From positions 23,196-87,195 of the forward strand of contig NZ_AVAQ01000002.1 in assembly GCF_000463075.2 (NCBI RefSeq): a stretch of 64,000 nucleotides of DNA, written 5' to 3'. How positions within the stretch are numbered: the first letter of the stretch is position 1; each line of letters starts with the position of its first letter. This DNA comes from Lactiplantibacillus plantarum EGD-AQ4 (GTDB lineage Bacteria; Bacillota; Bacilli; Lactobacillales; Lactobacillaceae). The notes beneath the pieces are model-generated. The model saw only the letters and a program-made list of their open reading frames with translations. It did no database searches and was not told the DNA's origin. Below are positions 28,860 through 38,667 of this stretch, in pieces. Made by a program: the position numbers and the translations under genes.

Positions 28860-28890
28860 GTATTAAGCATGTTCCAAGCAATCAACGAAG

Positions 28891-28963
28891 TGTAACCGTC
28901 GAGTGGTGATGCTGCTCCATCACCAGCAACCATACTCCTACCCAGTTATGCGATGACGGTTAT
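28891..28963 (+). promoter_or_regulatory. Structured leader of the first pstS
   Basis: AACCGTC and GACGGTT about 58 bp apart enclose a hairpin GGTGATG/CATCACC. This lies in the roughly 150-base leader between the Pho boxes and the pstS start. It may influence transcript stability; nothing resembles a known riboswitch. Confidence 0.35.
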
Positions 28964-29014
28964 CATGTTGGTTGCTTCATTTTGATAGTCAATTGAAGAA
29001 GGGGAGTTTCAATT

Positions 29015-29920
29015 ATGAAAAAAGCACTGACACTCGGCGCATTGGCAGTAACGATGACCGTTTTACTAGCCGGTTGCGGCAGTAGCTCAGCTACGAGCAC
29101 GAAGAATACGAGTAGTAGTGGTAGTGGCAGCTCAAAGACAACCAAGATTGTGGCAACCGGGTCAACCGCGTTACAACCACTGGTCGAACAAGCTGGCCAA
29201 GCTTACCAAAATGAACATGCCAACGTGACGATCAACGTTCAAGGTGGTGGTTCCGGTGCCGGCCTTAGCCAAGTTGCTAAGGGCTCAGTTAATATTGGAA
29301 ACTCAGACTTATTTGCACAAGAACAAAAAGGATTAGACGCCAAAGGGTTAGTTGATCATAAAGTGGCCGTTGTGGGGATGGCACCTGTCGTTAATAAGGA
29401 TGCTGGGGTCACGAATGTTTCTAAGCAAGAATTAGTAAAGATTTTCCAAGGCAAGATTACCAACTGGAAAGATGTCGGTGGTAAGGATGAAAAGATCACC
29501 GTTGTCAACCGGGCACAAGGTAGTGGGACGCGAGCAACGTTTGAAAAGTGGGGCTTAGATAACGCCAAGGTGGCGACGAGCCAAGAACAAGATTCAAACG
29601 GAACGGTTCAAAAAATCGTCAGCACCACGCCTGGAGCAATCAGTTACTTAGCGTTCTCATACGTTAAGTCTGATGTTCAAGCCTTAGCCATTGACAATGT
29701 TAAACCAACCGAAGCCAACGTTGCCACGAACAAGTGGAAGATCTGGGCATACGAACACATGTATACGAAGGGTCAACCAACTGGCGAATTGAAGAACTTC
29801 TTGACGTACATGACGTCCAAGTCAGTTCAAGGCAGTTTAGTTAAGAAATTAGGTTACATTCCGTTGACTTCAATGAAAGTTGACCGGGGCCAATCAGGTG
29901 CGATTACTGATTTGAAATAA
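29015..29920 (+). CDS. pstS: Phosphate ABC transporter substrate-binding lipoprotein (orphan PstS)
   Basis: Extracellular phosphate-binding lipoprotein. Signal peptide with lipobox VLLAGC, Ser/Thr/Gly spacer, then IVATGSTALQPLVEQAGQAY and the phosphate-site region NVQGGGSGAGLSQVAKGSVNIGNSD; RAQGSGTRATFE is the second phosphate-contact segment. No transporter genes adjoin it: the permeases and ATPases follow the second pstS 13 kb away. It has its own Pho boxes and terminator, so it is regulated independently. AAGGGGAG precedes the ATG. Confidence 0.94.
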   Translation: MKKALTLGALAVTMTVLLAGCGSSSATSTKNTSSSGSGSSKTTKIVATGSTALQPLVEQAGQAYQNEHANVTINVQGGGSGAGLSQVAKGSVNIGNSDLFAQEQKGLDAKGLVDHKVAVVGMAPVVNKDAGVTNVSKQELVKIFQGKITNWKDVGGKDEKITVVNRAQGSGTRATFEKWGLDNAKVATSQEQDSNGTVQKIVSTTPGAISYLAFSYVKSDVQALAIDNVKPTEANVATNKWKIWAYEHMYTKGQPTGELKNFLTYMTSKSVQGSLVKKLGYIPLTSMKVDRGQSGAITDLK

Positions 29921-29925
29921 CCGCA

Positions 29926-29956
29926 AAAAAGTCGAGCAAGTGGTGCTCGACTTTTT
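29926..29956 (+). terminator. Terminator after the first pstS
   Basis: AAAAAGTCGAGCA-AGTGG-TGCTCGACTTTTT: perfect 13-bp stem with A and T tails, so it could also serve the convergent yvyE. Confidence 0.93.
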
Positions 29957-29999
29957 GTGTACCCTTAATATGGACCAGTTGGATTACCGGTTATCCGGT

Positions 30000-30641
30000 C
30001 TAATCCTGGGATACCGGTACTTCCGCAAACTGTTCACCCTGTTCAGTGAAGGTCGCTTGACCACTCAATAAATTAGTGATGGCCGTTTGCACCGCGGATA
30101 AATCCGCTGCGCTCACCGCAATCGTCTGGGTGACTTGGACACCGTAATCGGTACTTAGCGTGACCAGTTGATTTTGTTGCAAATAATAGTTCAGCGCGTC
30201 GACGTTGCGGTAATCAAGATTAATTGCTAGCCGCATTTGCAAGACCCGTTCGACTTTGCCACAGGCTTCGATTGCAGCAGCTGGGGTTCCGTTGTAGGCA
30301 CGGATCAGGCCGCCAGCCCCCAGCTTGATTCCCCCAAAGTAACGGGTGACGACCGCCAAAACATCGTGGACGTCATTAGTCTTGAGGACTTCTAGAATTG
30401 GGGAGCCGGCCGTTCCTGAGGGTTCGCCGTCGTCACTCATCCGCTGAATGTGGTCGTCGTCACCTAACATGTAGGCAAAGCAATTATGGTTCGCCTTGGG
30501 GTTAGCTGCGCGGACCGCGGCGATTTTAGCTTGGGCGTCATCCTCACTGTTAATGCGGTACAGGTGCGCGATGAAGCGCGATTTCTTAATGGTTTGTTCA
30601 AAAACCGTGTCTTGGGTAATGGTGTAATAGGGTTTCGTCAA
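30000..30641 (-). CDS. yvyE: YigZ/YvyE (IMPACT) family protein
   Basis: 213-residue member of the YigZ/IMPACT family, related to eukaryotic IMPACT, a regulator of translation-stress signalling; bacterial function is not settled. KKSRFIAHLYRINSEDDA, NHNCFAYMLG, MSDDGEPSGTAGSPIL and VVTRYFGGIKLGAGGLIRAY are the family signature, followed by a C-terminal ferredoxin-like domain. It is divergent from comFA, 65 bp away, as in Bacillus. Confidence 0.92.
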   Translation of the reverse strand: MTKPYYTITQDTVFEQTIKKSRFIAHLYRINSEDDAQAKIAAVRAANPKANHNCFAYMLGDDDHIQRMSDDGEPSGTAGSPILEVLKTNDVHDVLAVVTRYFGGIKLGAGGLIRAYNGTPAAAIEACGKVERVLQMRLAINLDYRNVDALNYYLQQNQLVTLSTDYGVQVTQTIAVSAADLSAVQTAITNLLSGQATFTEQGEQFAEVPVSQD

Positions 30642-30706
30642 AATAATCGATTCCTTTCGTGGATTTCAGCGTGATTTTCGTATGTAATCTATAAAGGGGT
30701 GAAGAC

Positions 30707-32059
30707 GTGCAAGCAGAAGAATTATATGGACGACAGTTGGCACTATCCGCTGAAGCGGCACGGGACTTGCCGGATGGCTGCCAAGTTTTGCCAGCAATGC
30801 AAGTGACAGCGACCCAGGTCCAGTGTCAGCGTTGTGGCAGTCAGCTGGATCGCCAGCGCGCGCAATTACCGAACCAACAGTATTATTGTTATCAATGTCT
30901 GAATCTTGGCCGTATCAGCACCCTTGTTAAACTCTATCATATGTCAGAACCGAATGCTTTTGCAACGGTCCCGACCTGTACTTGGACCGGTCAGTTAACG
31001 GCCCAACAAGCCGCGTGTGCCCAAATGATTCAAGCAAAATTTGCTGCCCGAGAACGGCAATTATTGTGGGCAGTGACCGGAGCGGGGAAAACCGAGATGT
31101 TGTTTCCAGGAATTGCTTGGGCTTTAGCGCAACGGTGGCGCGTCGCAATTGCGTCACCACGGGTCGATGTTTGTTTGGAACTCGCCCCACGACTACGGGC
31201 AGCATTTGCGGATGCCCCAATTGCCGTATTGCATGGCCGCGACCCGGAACCGTATCAATATACGCAATTGACGATTTGCACGACCCATCAGCTGTTACGT
31301 TTCCACCACGCTTTTGACGTCCTGATTATTGATGAAGTCGACGCTTTTCCGTTTGCAGCTAATCCGCGCTTGGCATTTGCGGTCAAGCAAGCGCTCAAAC
31401 CAGACGGCGCACTACTGTATTTAACGGCGACCCCTAGTCCGGCGCTGTTACGGCAAGTTCGCCGAGGACAGTTGGCGATTAGTTATTTGCCATTACGGTT
31501 TCACCAGCAATTGCTGCCAACGATTACGGTGCGGCTGCAACCTAACTGGTCCCAACTACTGGCACGGGGCAAGTTGCCGCGCTGTTTAATTCAACGATTG
31601 CAACAGTATCAGACGCAGCACCAGCGCTTTTTGTTATTTGTTGCGCGAATCGAGCAGCTGGCACCCGTACATCATCTGCTGCAACAGTTATTCCCACAAA
31701 TGGCGGGGCAGACGGTCCATTCAGCTGACCCGGACCGGTTAACAAAGGTACAGCAGATGCGGGATGAAGTCGTTCAATACCTCATTACGACGACGATTCT
31801 GGAACGCGGCGTAACACTGCCAGGAATCGATGTGATTGTCTTAGGTGCTGACGATGCCGTGTTTTCGACAGCGGCACTGGTGCAGATTGCTGGTCGGGTC
31901 GGTCGCAGTAAGGAACGACCAACTGGGCTGGTGTGGTTTATTTGTCAGCAGCATGGGCGCAACATCAAGCAAGCACAACGTCAGATTCGTACCGTCAATC
32001 GAAAGGGGCGAGCATTACGTGCCAGCGTGCCTATTGTGTCAAAGTCAGATTCAGATTAA
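30707..32059 (+). CDS. comFA: DNA uptake helicase ComFA
   Basis: ATP-driven DEAD-box-like translocase that helps pull single-stranded DNA inward during transformation. The N-terminal cysteine pairs QCQRCGSQL and YYCYQCLNLG form a zinc finger; Walker A is AVTGAGKTEM, Walker B is LIIDEVDAFPF, motif III is YLTATPSP and motif VI is QIAGRVGRSK. GTG start with AAAGGGG upstream. 450 residues, intact. Competence in this species is not routinely observed, but both comF genes are complete. Confidence 0.95.
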   Translation: MQAEELYGRQLALSAEAARDLPDGCQVLPAMQVTATQVQCQRCGSQLDRQRAQLPNQQYYCYQCLNLGRISTLVKLYHMSEPNAFATVPTCTWTGQLTAQQAACAQMIQAKFAARERQLLWAVTGAGKTEMLFPGIAWALAQRWRVAIASPRVDVCLELAPRLRAAFADAPIAVLHGRDPEPYQYTQLTICTTHQLLRFHHAFDVLIIDEVDAFPFAANPRLAFAVKQALKPDGALLYLTATPSPALLRQVRRGQLAISYLPLRFHQQLLPTITVRLQPNWSQLLARGKLPRCLIQRLQQYQTQHQRFLLFVARIEQLAPVHHLLQQLFPQMAGQTVHSADPDRLTKVQQMRDEVVQYLITTTILERGVTLPGIDVIVLGADDAVFSTAALVQIAGRVGRSKERPTGLVWFICQQHGRNIKQAQRQIRTVNRKGRALRASVPIVSKSDSD

Positions 32060-32705
32060 GTTAACCTTACCGTGGCTATTAAGCTGGCAACCGATGCACC
32101 GTCCAGTAGTTTGTAATCGGTGTTGGCAACGCTTTGAGCCGATTAAACGTCCCCATGCCTGTCCAGGTTGCGGGCGTGCACAAGACCAACCGACGCCATG
32201 CCTTGATTGTACCCGCTGGCCGGTGCTAGCTGGTTTTCACAATGAAGCCTTATTTCGTTACAATGAGGCGATGCACGCTTATTTTCACCAGTACAAATTC
32301 AGCGGCGACTATCAACTACGACAAGTATTTGCGACGGTGTTTCAACAAGCCATTCGTCAACGCATCACACGCACCGCCACGTTAGTTGTGATAATTCCCG
32401 TCACGCCCGCGACGATGCAGACCCGGGGATTCAACCAAGTGAGTGGCTGGATGCCGACAATTGAAACGGTGGCAGTCCTGACGACTCAGGCCGCGACTAA
32501 GCTAGTGCCGCAGTCCAAGAAAGACCGGCACGCTCGGTTGCAGACGCCCCAACCGTTTAGATTAGACACGCCAGCAAATATCACTGGCCAGTCGATTTTA
32601 CTTGTCGACGATATTTATACGACGGGCCGCACGATTCGCCATGCCGCCAGCTTGCTTTTGGAAAACGGTGCCAAGAGCGTGACGGGGCTAACCCTCGCCC
32701 GTTAA
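32019..32705 (+). CDS. comFC: Competence protein ComFC (phosphoribosyltransferase-like)
   Basis: Partner of ComFA in DNA uptake. Three cysteine pairs in the N-terminal zinc region (CLLCQ, CNRCW, CPGCG) precede a phosphoribosyltransferase fold with ILLVDDIYTTGRTI. The frame is open from further upstream, but GTG 32019 with GAAAGGGG at about 10 bp gives the usual 228 residues and overlaps the end of comFA by 41 bases. Translational coupling is likely. Confidence 0.92.
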   Translation: MPACLLCQSQIQIKLTLPWLLSWQPMHRPVVCNRCWQRFEPIKRPHACPGCGRAQDQPTPCLDCTRWPVLAGFHNEALFRYNEAMHAYFHQYKFSGDYQLRQVFATVFQQAIRQRITRTATLVVIIPVTPATMQTRGFNQVSGWMPTIETVAVLTTQAATKLVPQSKKDRHARLQTPQPFRLDTPANITGQSILLVDDIYTTGRTIRHAASLLLENGAKSVTGLTLAR

Positions 32706-32752
32706 TTTCAGTGGAAAGTGCCGTTTGGATTGTTTATTGTAGCGCTTTCTAT

Positions 32753-32820
32753 TATAATGAAATTAAGCAAAGTAATTAGAGAGTGGTCCTTTAATTACTT
32801 TGGGTACACAGTAATGTGTG
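32753..32820 (+). promoter_or_regulatory. -10 box and paired hairpins in the hpf leader
   Basis: A perfect TATAAT at 32753 with a weak TTGTTT at the right distance. The leader then forms AAAGTAATTA/TAATTACTTT (32769-32778 with 32092+700, i.e. 32792-32801) and TACACA/TGTGTG, ending just before the GAAGGGAGAG ribosome binding site. This could control hpf expression. It does not match a riboswitch known to me. Confidence 0.45.
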
Positions 32821-32838
32821 TGAAGGGAGAGAAGATCT

Positions 32839-33405
32839 ATGCTAAATTTTAATATTCGCGGTGAAAATATCGAAGTGACCCAAGCAATTCGGGACTACGT
32901 TCAAAAACGGGTGGGCAAGTTACAGAAGTACTTTGACAATAATGTTGACTCAATTGCCCATGTCAACTTAAAAGTTCACCCAGACAAGACGGCTAAAGTC
33001 GAAGTCACTATTCCACTTCCCTATTTAGTTCTCCGGGCAGAAGAAACTTCTCCTGATATGTATGCGAGCGTTGATTTGGTAACTGACAAGTTGGAACGCC
33101 AAATCCGCAAGTATAAAACTAAGGTCAACCGTAAGTCCCGTGAAAAGGGCTATAAAGCGATTGACTTTGCAGCGACTGATGAAACAGTTGCCGCTGCCGA
33201 CAATGATCAGGACGATAAGTTAGACGTTGTACGCACGAAACGCGTGGCTTTAAAGCCAATGGATAATGAAGAAGCAATTCTGCAAATGGATATGCTCGGC
33301 CATGACTTCTTTATCTACGAAGATGCGGAAACCGACGCAATTAATATCGTCTATCGGCGTAATGATGGCCGTTATGGTTTGATTGAAACCGACGACAATC
33401 ACTAA
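32839..33405 (+). CDS. hpf: Ribosome hibernation promoting factor (long form)
   Basis: Long HPF that makes inactive 100S ribosome dimers in stationary phase. The N-terminal RaiA fold (MLNFNIRGENIEVTQAI, then VQKRVGKLQKYF) is followed by an acidic linker and a C-terminal dimerisation domain (VVRTKRVALKPMDNEEAI, then MLGHDFFIYEDAETDAINIVYRRNDGRYGLIE). 188 residues. Sits between comFC and secA, the standard Firmicutes place. Confidence 0.95.
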   Translation: MLNFNIRGENIEVTQAIRDYVQKRVGKLQKYFDNNVDSIAHVNLKVHPDKTAKVEVTIPLPYLVLRAEETSPDMYASVDLVTDKLERQIRKYKTKVNRKSREKGYKAIDFAATDETVAAADNDQDDKLDVVRTKRVALKPMDNEEAILQMDMLGHDFFIYEDAETDAINIVYRRNDGRYGLIETDDNH

Positions 33406-33424
33406 ATTTTGAAACGTAACTAAC

Positions 33425-33457
33425 GAGAACTGGTCAGTTGACCAGTTCTTTATTTTT
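33425..33457 (+). terminator. Terminator after hpf
   Basis: AGAACTGGTC and GACCAGTTCT around a short loop, followed by TTATTTTT. The remaining bases to 33619 show no gene. Confidence 0.9.
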
Positions 33458-33619
33458 GAGCATCGAAGCAAGTCAGTGGCAGACATTAATTTTATGAAAT
33501 GCTGTCCGACTGAATTAAAGAACCCGGGTCAGCGATTGGAAATATGGGGTTAAAGACTAATATTTAGTTAAGGATGTAAATAAAACGGCTGACGGTATCG
33601 GTTACATAGGGGCCCGTGG

Positions 33620-33648
33620 TTTTCATTACTAGTAAATAATGGTAAAAT
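33620..33648 (+). promoter_or_regulatory. Promoter of secA
   Basis: TTTTCA, 17 bp, TAAAAT: four and five matches to consensus, 75 bp before the start codon. Confidence 0.6.
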
Positions 33649-33722
33649 GACAGATGGTATTTTATTTTGAAATGGACAATTGAAATTAAAATTTAGATTA
33701 ATTATTTGGAGAGGATACGTAA

Positions 33723-36086
33723 ATGGCCAACATTTTAAAACGCTGGGTTGAAAGCGACAAGCGGACTATTCGGCGTCTGGATAAGATTGCTAATAAAGTT
33801 GAAGCTTATGCTGACGAATACGCCAAGTTAAGTGATGCTGACTTGCAAGCGAAGACCCCAGAATTTCGTGAACGTTACAAGGAGGGCGAATCGTTAGACG
33901 ATTTGTTGCCAGAAGCATTTGCTACGGCGCGTGAAGGTGCTAAACGGGTGCTGGGACTTTACCCGTTCCACGTTCAAATCCTCGGTGGGATCGTGTTACA
34001 TCAAGGTGATATTGCCGAAATGAAGACTGGTGAAGGGAAGACCTTAACGGCCACCATGCCAGTTTATTTGAACGCCATCTCTGGTAAAGGGGTGCACGTT
34101 GTTACGGTTAACGAATATTTGTCAGCTCGTGACGCGACCGAAATGGGTGAGCTCTATAACTGGTTAGGCATGAGTGTCGGCATTAACGGTGCTGAAAAGT
34201 CACCAGAAGAAAAGCGGGCTGCCTATAACGCAGACATTACTTATTCAACCAATGGTGAAATCGGGTTTGATTACTTACGTGATAACATGGTGGTTTACCG
34301 TGAAGACATGGTACAACGCCCATTAAACTTCGCAATCATTGATGAAGTTGACTCCATCCTGATCGATGAGGCGCGGACGCCGTTGATCATTTCCGGTCAG
34401 TCAGAAGGAACGACTGGAATGTACAAACGGGCGGACCGGTTTGCCAAGACGTTGACTAAGGATGAAGATTACAAAGTCGACCTCGAATCCAAGACGGTTG
34501 CGTTATTGGACGAAGGAATTCGAAAAGCTGAAAAGTATTTCGGCTTAAAGAACTTGTATGATACTGACAACACGGCTTTGAACCACTATTTGGATGAAGC
34601 CTTACGAGCCAACTACATCATGCTCAAGGATAAGGACTACGTGATTTCTGACGGTGAAGCGTTAATCGTCGATTCCTTTACCGGGCGGATTATGGATGGT
34701 CGGCGCTTCTCTGATGGGTTACACCAAGCGATTGAAGCGAAGGAACACGTTGAGATTCAAGAAGAGACCAAGACCATGGCCAACATCACTTACCAAAACT
34801 TATTCCGGATGTACAAGAAGCTTTCCGGGATGACTGGGACGGCCAAGACGGAACAAGAAGAATTCCGTGAAATTTACAACATGGAAGTTATTACGATTCC
34901 AACCAACCGGCCAATGATTCGTGATGACCGTTCTGATTTACTGTACCCAACGTTACAAAGTAAATTTAACGCGGTGGTTAAAGAAATCAAGGAACTCCAC
35001 GAAAAGGGCCAACCGATGTTAATTGGGACCGTTGCCGTGGAAACGTCAGAATATTTATCACACCGTTTGGATGAAGAAAATATTCCGCACGTGGTCTTGA
35101 ACGCCAAGAACCATGCCAAGGAAGCCGATATCGTTGCCAACGCTGGTCAACGGGGTGCCGTTACGATTGCCACCAACATGGCTGGTCGTGGGACGGATAT
35201 CAAGTTAGGACCGGGTGTCAAAGAAGTCGGCGGGTTAGCCGTTATTGGGACTGAACGTCATGAATCACGGCGGATCGATAACCAATTGCGGGGCCGTGCT
35301 GGTCGTCAAGGTGATCCTGGGATGTCACAATTCTACTTGTCACTTGAAGATGACTTGATGTTGCGGTTCGGTTCTGAACGAATCAAGAACTTCTTGCAAC
35401 GGATGAACGTGGAAGATGATGATGCGGTGATCCAGTCACGGATGATTACGCGTCAAGTTGAATCTGCGCAAAAACGGGTCGAAGGGAACAACTATGACTC
35501 ACGTAAAAACGTGCTTCAATATGATGATGTAATGCGGGCCCAACGTGAAGTGATTTACGGTGAACGCCAACAAGTCATTATGGAAGAAAAATCCTTGAAG
35601 CCAGTGATTATGCCAATGATCAAGCGGACCGTCGAACGCACCGTTCAATTGCATATGCAAGGCGATGAAAAGGATTGGGACCTTGGTGCCGTAGTTGACT
35701 TTGCACAAGCGGCTATGGTCAAGGAAGATTCCATCAGCGTCGATGACCTTAAAGGCAAGTCACCAGCTGAAGTTGAGGATTACTTGATGAAGCGGGTCGA
35801 CGAAGTTTACGATGCCAAGACGAAGCAATTATATGATGCTGGTCAAATGCTTGAATTTGAAAAGGTCGTTTTATTACGAGTGGTCGATTCACATTGGACG
35901 GATCATATTGATTCAATGGACCAATTACGGCAATCAATTGGGTTGCGTGGTTATGGTCAGTTGAACCCATTAGTTGAATACCAACGTGACGGTTATCAGA
36001 TGTTTGAAGAAATGATCGCCGATATCGATTACGATACGACACGCCTCTTCATGAAGTCAGAAATTCGCCAGAATATTCAGCGTTAA
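33723..36086 (+). CDS. secA: Preprotein translocase ATPase SecA
   Basis: Motor of Sec protein export. DEAD-like motor: Walker [15 protein letters not shown], Walker [18 protein letters not shown], the preprotein cross-linking domain, [22 protein letters not shown], then helical wing and scaffold domains. 787 residues. It lacks the C-terminal zinc-binding Cys tail found in many SecA proteins, ending at SEIRQNIQR, as is common in lactobacilli. GGAGAGG precedes the ATG. Confidence 0.97.
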   Translation: MANILKRWVESDKRTIRRLDKIANKVEAYADEYAKLSDADLQAKTPEFRERYKEGESLDDLLPEAFATAREGAKRVLGLYPFHVQILGGIVLHQGDIAEMKTGEGKTLTATMPVYLNAISGKGVHVVTVNEYLSARDATEMGELYNWLGMSVGINGAEKSPEEKRAAYNADITYSTNGEIGFDYLRDNMVVYREDMVQRPLNFAIIDEVDSILIDEARTPLIISGQSEGTTGMYKRADRFAKTLTKDEDYKVDLESKTVALLDEGIRKAEKYFGLKNLYDTDNTALNHYLDEALRANYIMLKDKDYVISDGEALIVDSFTGRIMDGRRFSDGLHQAIEAKEHVEIQEETKTMANITYQNLFRMYKKLSGMTGTAKTEQEEFREIYNMEVITIPTNRPMIRDDRSDLLYPTLQSKFNAVVKEIKELHEKGQPMLIGTVAVETSEYLSHRLDEENIPHVVLNAKNHAKEADIVANAGQRGAVTIATNMAGRGTDIKLGPGVKEVGGLAVIGTERHESRRIDNQLRGRAGRQGDPGMSQFYLSLEDDLMLRFGSERIKNFLQRMNVEDDDAVIQSRMITRQVESAQKRVEGNNYDSRKNVLQYDDVMRAQREVIYGERQQVIMEEKSLKPVIMPMIKRTVERTVQLHMQGDEKDWDLGAVVDFAQAAMVKEDSISVDDLKGKSPAEVEDYLMKRVDEVYDAKTKQLYDAGQMLEFEKVVLLRVVDSHWTDHIDSMDQLRQSIGLRGYGQLNPLVEYQRDGYQMFEEMIADIDYDTTRLFMKSEIRQNIQR

Positions 36087-36190
36087 GATTAAGGTTAACG
36101 AAAGCGAGTCTGAGACTGAGGTCTTGGGCTCGTTTTACGGTTGCAACCGATATTAAATAAATAATAAATAAGTTGAAAGAAGGGTTCTTT

Positions 36191-37307
36191 GTGGAATTAA
36201 GTGAATATAAACACCTGATTACGGAAATGCAAAGTGCTGTCGACGACTTTAGGGGGTCGCTTTGACTTAGATGCGTTGAACGAAAGCATCCAAGAAAATG
36301 AAGCCCGAATGGCCGAACCAGGATTTTGGGATGACCAGGCTGCAGCGCAGAAAGTCATTGACGATAATAATGCGTTAAAGAGTAAGTATGAAACGTTCAA
36401 ACAATTGTCTGATGAGGTTGGCGACTTAGCGGTGGCGTACGAGTTACTTAGCGAAGAGCCAGATGCGGAGATGCAAGCTGAGTTCGAAACGGACTTCAAG
36501 CATGCCGAACATGATTTACAACAGTACCGCCTCAGTTTGCTATTAGATGGGCCGTATGACCGTAATAATGCAATTCTGGAAATCCATCCCGGTGCCGGTG
36601 GGACGGAATCACAGGACTGGGGATCGATGTTGCTGCGGATGTATACGCGCTGGGCTGCTAGTCATGATTTCAAAGTCGAAACGGTTGATTATCAAGCGGG
36701 TGATGAGGCCGGCATCAAGAGTGTTACACTGCTGATTAGTGGACATAATGCATATGGTTATTTGCGGTCCGAAAAAGGTGTGCACCGCTTAGTTCGGATC
36801 TCGCCGTTTGACGCAGCGGGACGGCGGCATACGTCCTTTGCCAGTGTTGATGTAATGCCGGAACTAGACGATACGGTCGATATTGATGTGCGGCCGGAAG
36901 ACTTAAAAATCGACGTTTATCGGGCGAGCGGTGCTGGGGGTCAGCACGTTAACAAGACTTCTTCAGCTGTTCGAATCACGCACATTCCGACTGGGATCGT
37001 AGTGGCCAGTCAGGCGCAACGGTCACAATTACAAAACCGGCAAACGGCACTGAATATGTTGCGGGCTAAGTTGTATGAGCGTGAAGAAGAGAAGAAGGCC
37101 AAAGAACGCGCGGCGATTCAGGGAGAACAGATGGATATTGGCTGGGGCTCGCAGATTCGCTCCTATGTCTTCCATCCGTACACCATGGTGAAAGACCACC
37201 GGACCAATTACGAGTCCCATGATGGTCAAGCCGTGATGGATGGCGACCTCGATCCATTCATGGACGCCTATTTACAATGGAAATTAGCGCAACGGAACCC
37301 CCAATAA
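36191..37307 (+). CDS. prfB: Peptide chain release factor 2 (programmed +1 frameshift)
   Basis: Terminates translation at UGA and UAA. The first 24 codons start at GTG 36191 (AAAGAAGGG upstream) and run to an in-frame TGA at 36263-36265. The shift site AGG-GGG-TCG-CTT-TGA-C is the canonical RF2 arrangement: an internal Shine-Dalgarno, then CTT slipping one base forward on TGA. Reading resumes at GAC 36264 and ends at 37307, giving about 371 residues. SPF ([12 protein letters not shown]) recognises the stop codon; GGQ at residues 249-251 catalyses hydrolysis. Confidence 0.95.
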
Positions 37308-37315
37308 TGATGGGG

Positions 37316-37363
37316 TAATACTAAGGTGACCTATCGTTGTGTAGGTCGTCTTAGTATTTTTTT
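37316..37363 (+). terminator. Terminator after prfB
   Basis: AATACTAAG-GT-GACCTA and TAGGTC-GT-CTTAGTATT form a long stem followed by seven Ts. Confidence 0.92.
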
Positions 37364-37430
37364 GGCCAAAAGTCTTATAATATAGAAATATTAATGCGGT
37401 AATAGCAAGGCTGACCAGTTTGAAACGGCG

Positions 37431-37459
37431 TTGGTCTACACCGGTAAAAATGCTATACT
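37431..37459 (+). promoter_or_regulatory. Promoter of the PDZ-phoP-phoR operon
   Basis: TTGGTC, 17 bp, TATACT, 32 bp before the PDZ gene. No Pho-box array is seen here, so autoregulation by PhoP is not supported at this promoter. Confidence 0.7.
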
Positions 37460-37491
37460 AACTTCAGAGTTTAACGTTAGGGGTCACGCAC

Positions 37492-38667
37492 ATGCAGGTA
37501 TTGAAGATATTCGAATTGTTCCTTTTACAGCCACTCGTTTGGATTGGTTTACTGCGCAGCTATTTAACCGCCAAACGCCGAGTCACCTACGAACGCCAAA
37601 ATTTTCATAGCGCCATCAATTCACAATTGGTCGAGGTCCGGCACTTTTTTATGGACGGTTGCTTATTGGGAATCTTAATGACCATCATCAGCTTGGCACT
37701 CGGGTTAGTGGTCTCACCAGTCTGGGTCGTCCTGTATGAGGTGCTTGCGACCATTAGTCTGATTATTTTGCCAGGAATATTGGTTCCAGTAACGGTCTTT
37801 GGTTTGAGCTGGTTGGGTTACTGGCTCATGAGTCCCCAATTGACCACGGTTGGTGGAATTTTGCAACAGCATGGTATTTCAACGACGAGTATGAGTGGTA
37901 ATTTGGTCGTTAATGGCCTCATGTTATTAGCCATCGTTTTGGGGACGACGGCAGTACTGTTACGTTGGCATGACCATCAAGGCCGTTCACCGAAGTTACA
38001 ACCAGATCAGCGTGGCAAGCGGCTGGTTCGTTATCAATGGCAGCAACTATTAGTCCTACCGGTTGGTGTGTTGATTCCAGGAGATTGGATTCATGCGACA
38101 CTCAGCTGGTGGCCAGTATTCACGGTTGGTGAGCGGTCATTTAGTATTATATTATTGCCATTATTAGTTGGTGCCAGTGCACGGGTTTACAAGCAGCTGC
38201 CTCAAATCGCGTGGCGACAACTGGCGACTCGCTTGGGGGGTGTTGCGGTGATCAGTGTCATTCTCGCCATCGTGGCCCGCTTTGCAGTGTTGAGTCCACA
38301 GTGGCTACTGGGGCTATTAGCATTCGTAGTCGTGTTGACTTGGGTTGTGATGATTCAGCATCGGTTTGATGATCGGCATCAGCAATTGCGCTTCTCTGAT
38401 ACCGAACAGGGGGTGCGCGTGATTGGTCTCAGACCGCATACGCCCGCGGATAAGTTGAATTTAGACTTGGGTGATGTGATTTTGGAATGTAATCGCCAAC
38501 CGGTCAACACTGAAGCTGAGTTTTATGCCGCGCTATTGAAAAGTCCAACTTACGTCCATTTAAAAGTACGTAACCGACAACAAGAATTGATTATTACCGA
38601 AACGGCGATTTATAATGGCGCCCCACACGAGTTAGGAATTGTGTTATTCACTGATCAGGAGGATTAA
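37492..38667 (+). CDS. Polytopic PDZ-domain membrane protein (MinJ-like)
   Basis: 391 residues: about eight hydrophobic segments to residue 290, then a cytoplasmic C-terminal PDZ domain (GVRVIGLRPHTPADKLNLDLGDVILECNRQPV). The layout resembles Bacillus MinJ, which links DivIVA to the Min division-site system, but assignment rests on architecture and location near prfB. There is no protease motif. The stop overlaps the phoP start (TAATG), coupling it to the two-component system. Confidence 0.78.
   Translation: MQVLKIFELFLLQPLVWIGLLRSYLTAKRRVTYERQNFHSAINSQLVEVRHFFMDGCLLGILMTIISLALGLVVSPVWVVLYEVLATISLIILPGILVPVTVFGLSWLGYWLMSPQLTTVGGILQQHGISTTSMSGNLVVNGLMLLAIVLGTTAVLLRWHDHQGRSPKLQPDQRGKRLVRYQWQQLLVLPVGVLIPGDWIHATLSWWPVFTVGERSFSIILLPLLVGASARVYKQLPQIAWRQLATRLGGVAVISVILAIVARFAVLSPQWLLGLLAFVVVLTWVVMIQHRFDDRHQQLRFSDTEQGVRVIGLRPHTPADKLNLDLGDVILECNRQPVNTEAEFYAALLKSPTYVHLKVRNRQQELIITETAIYNGAPHELGIVLFTDQED

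Noticed and set aside
32736..32755. CcpA cre site before hpf
   Set aside because: TGTAGCGCTTTCTA matches the consensus with at least two mismatches in conserved positions; too weak to call by eye.
32700..32838. raiA-motif large RNA upstream of hpf
   Set aside because: The leader is under 100 bases and shows only two simple hairpins, far smaller than that RNA class.
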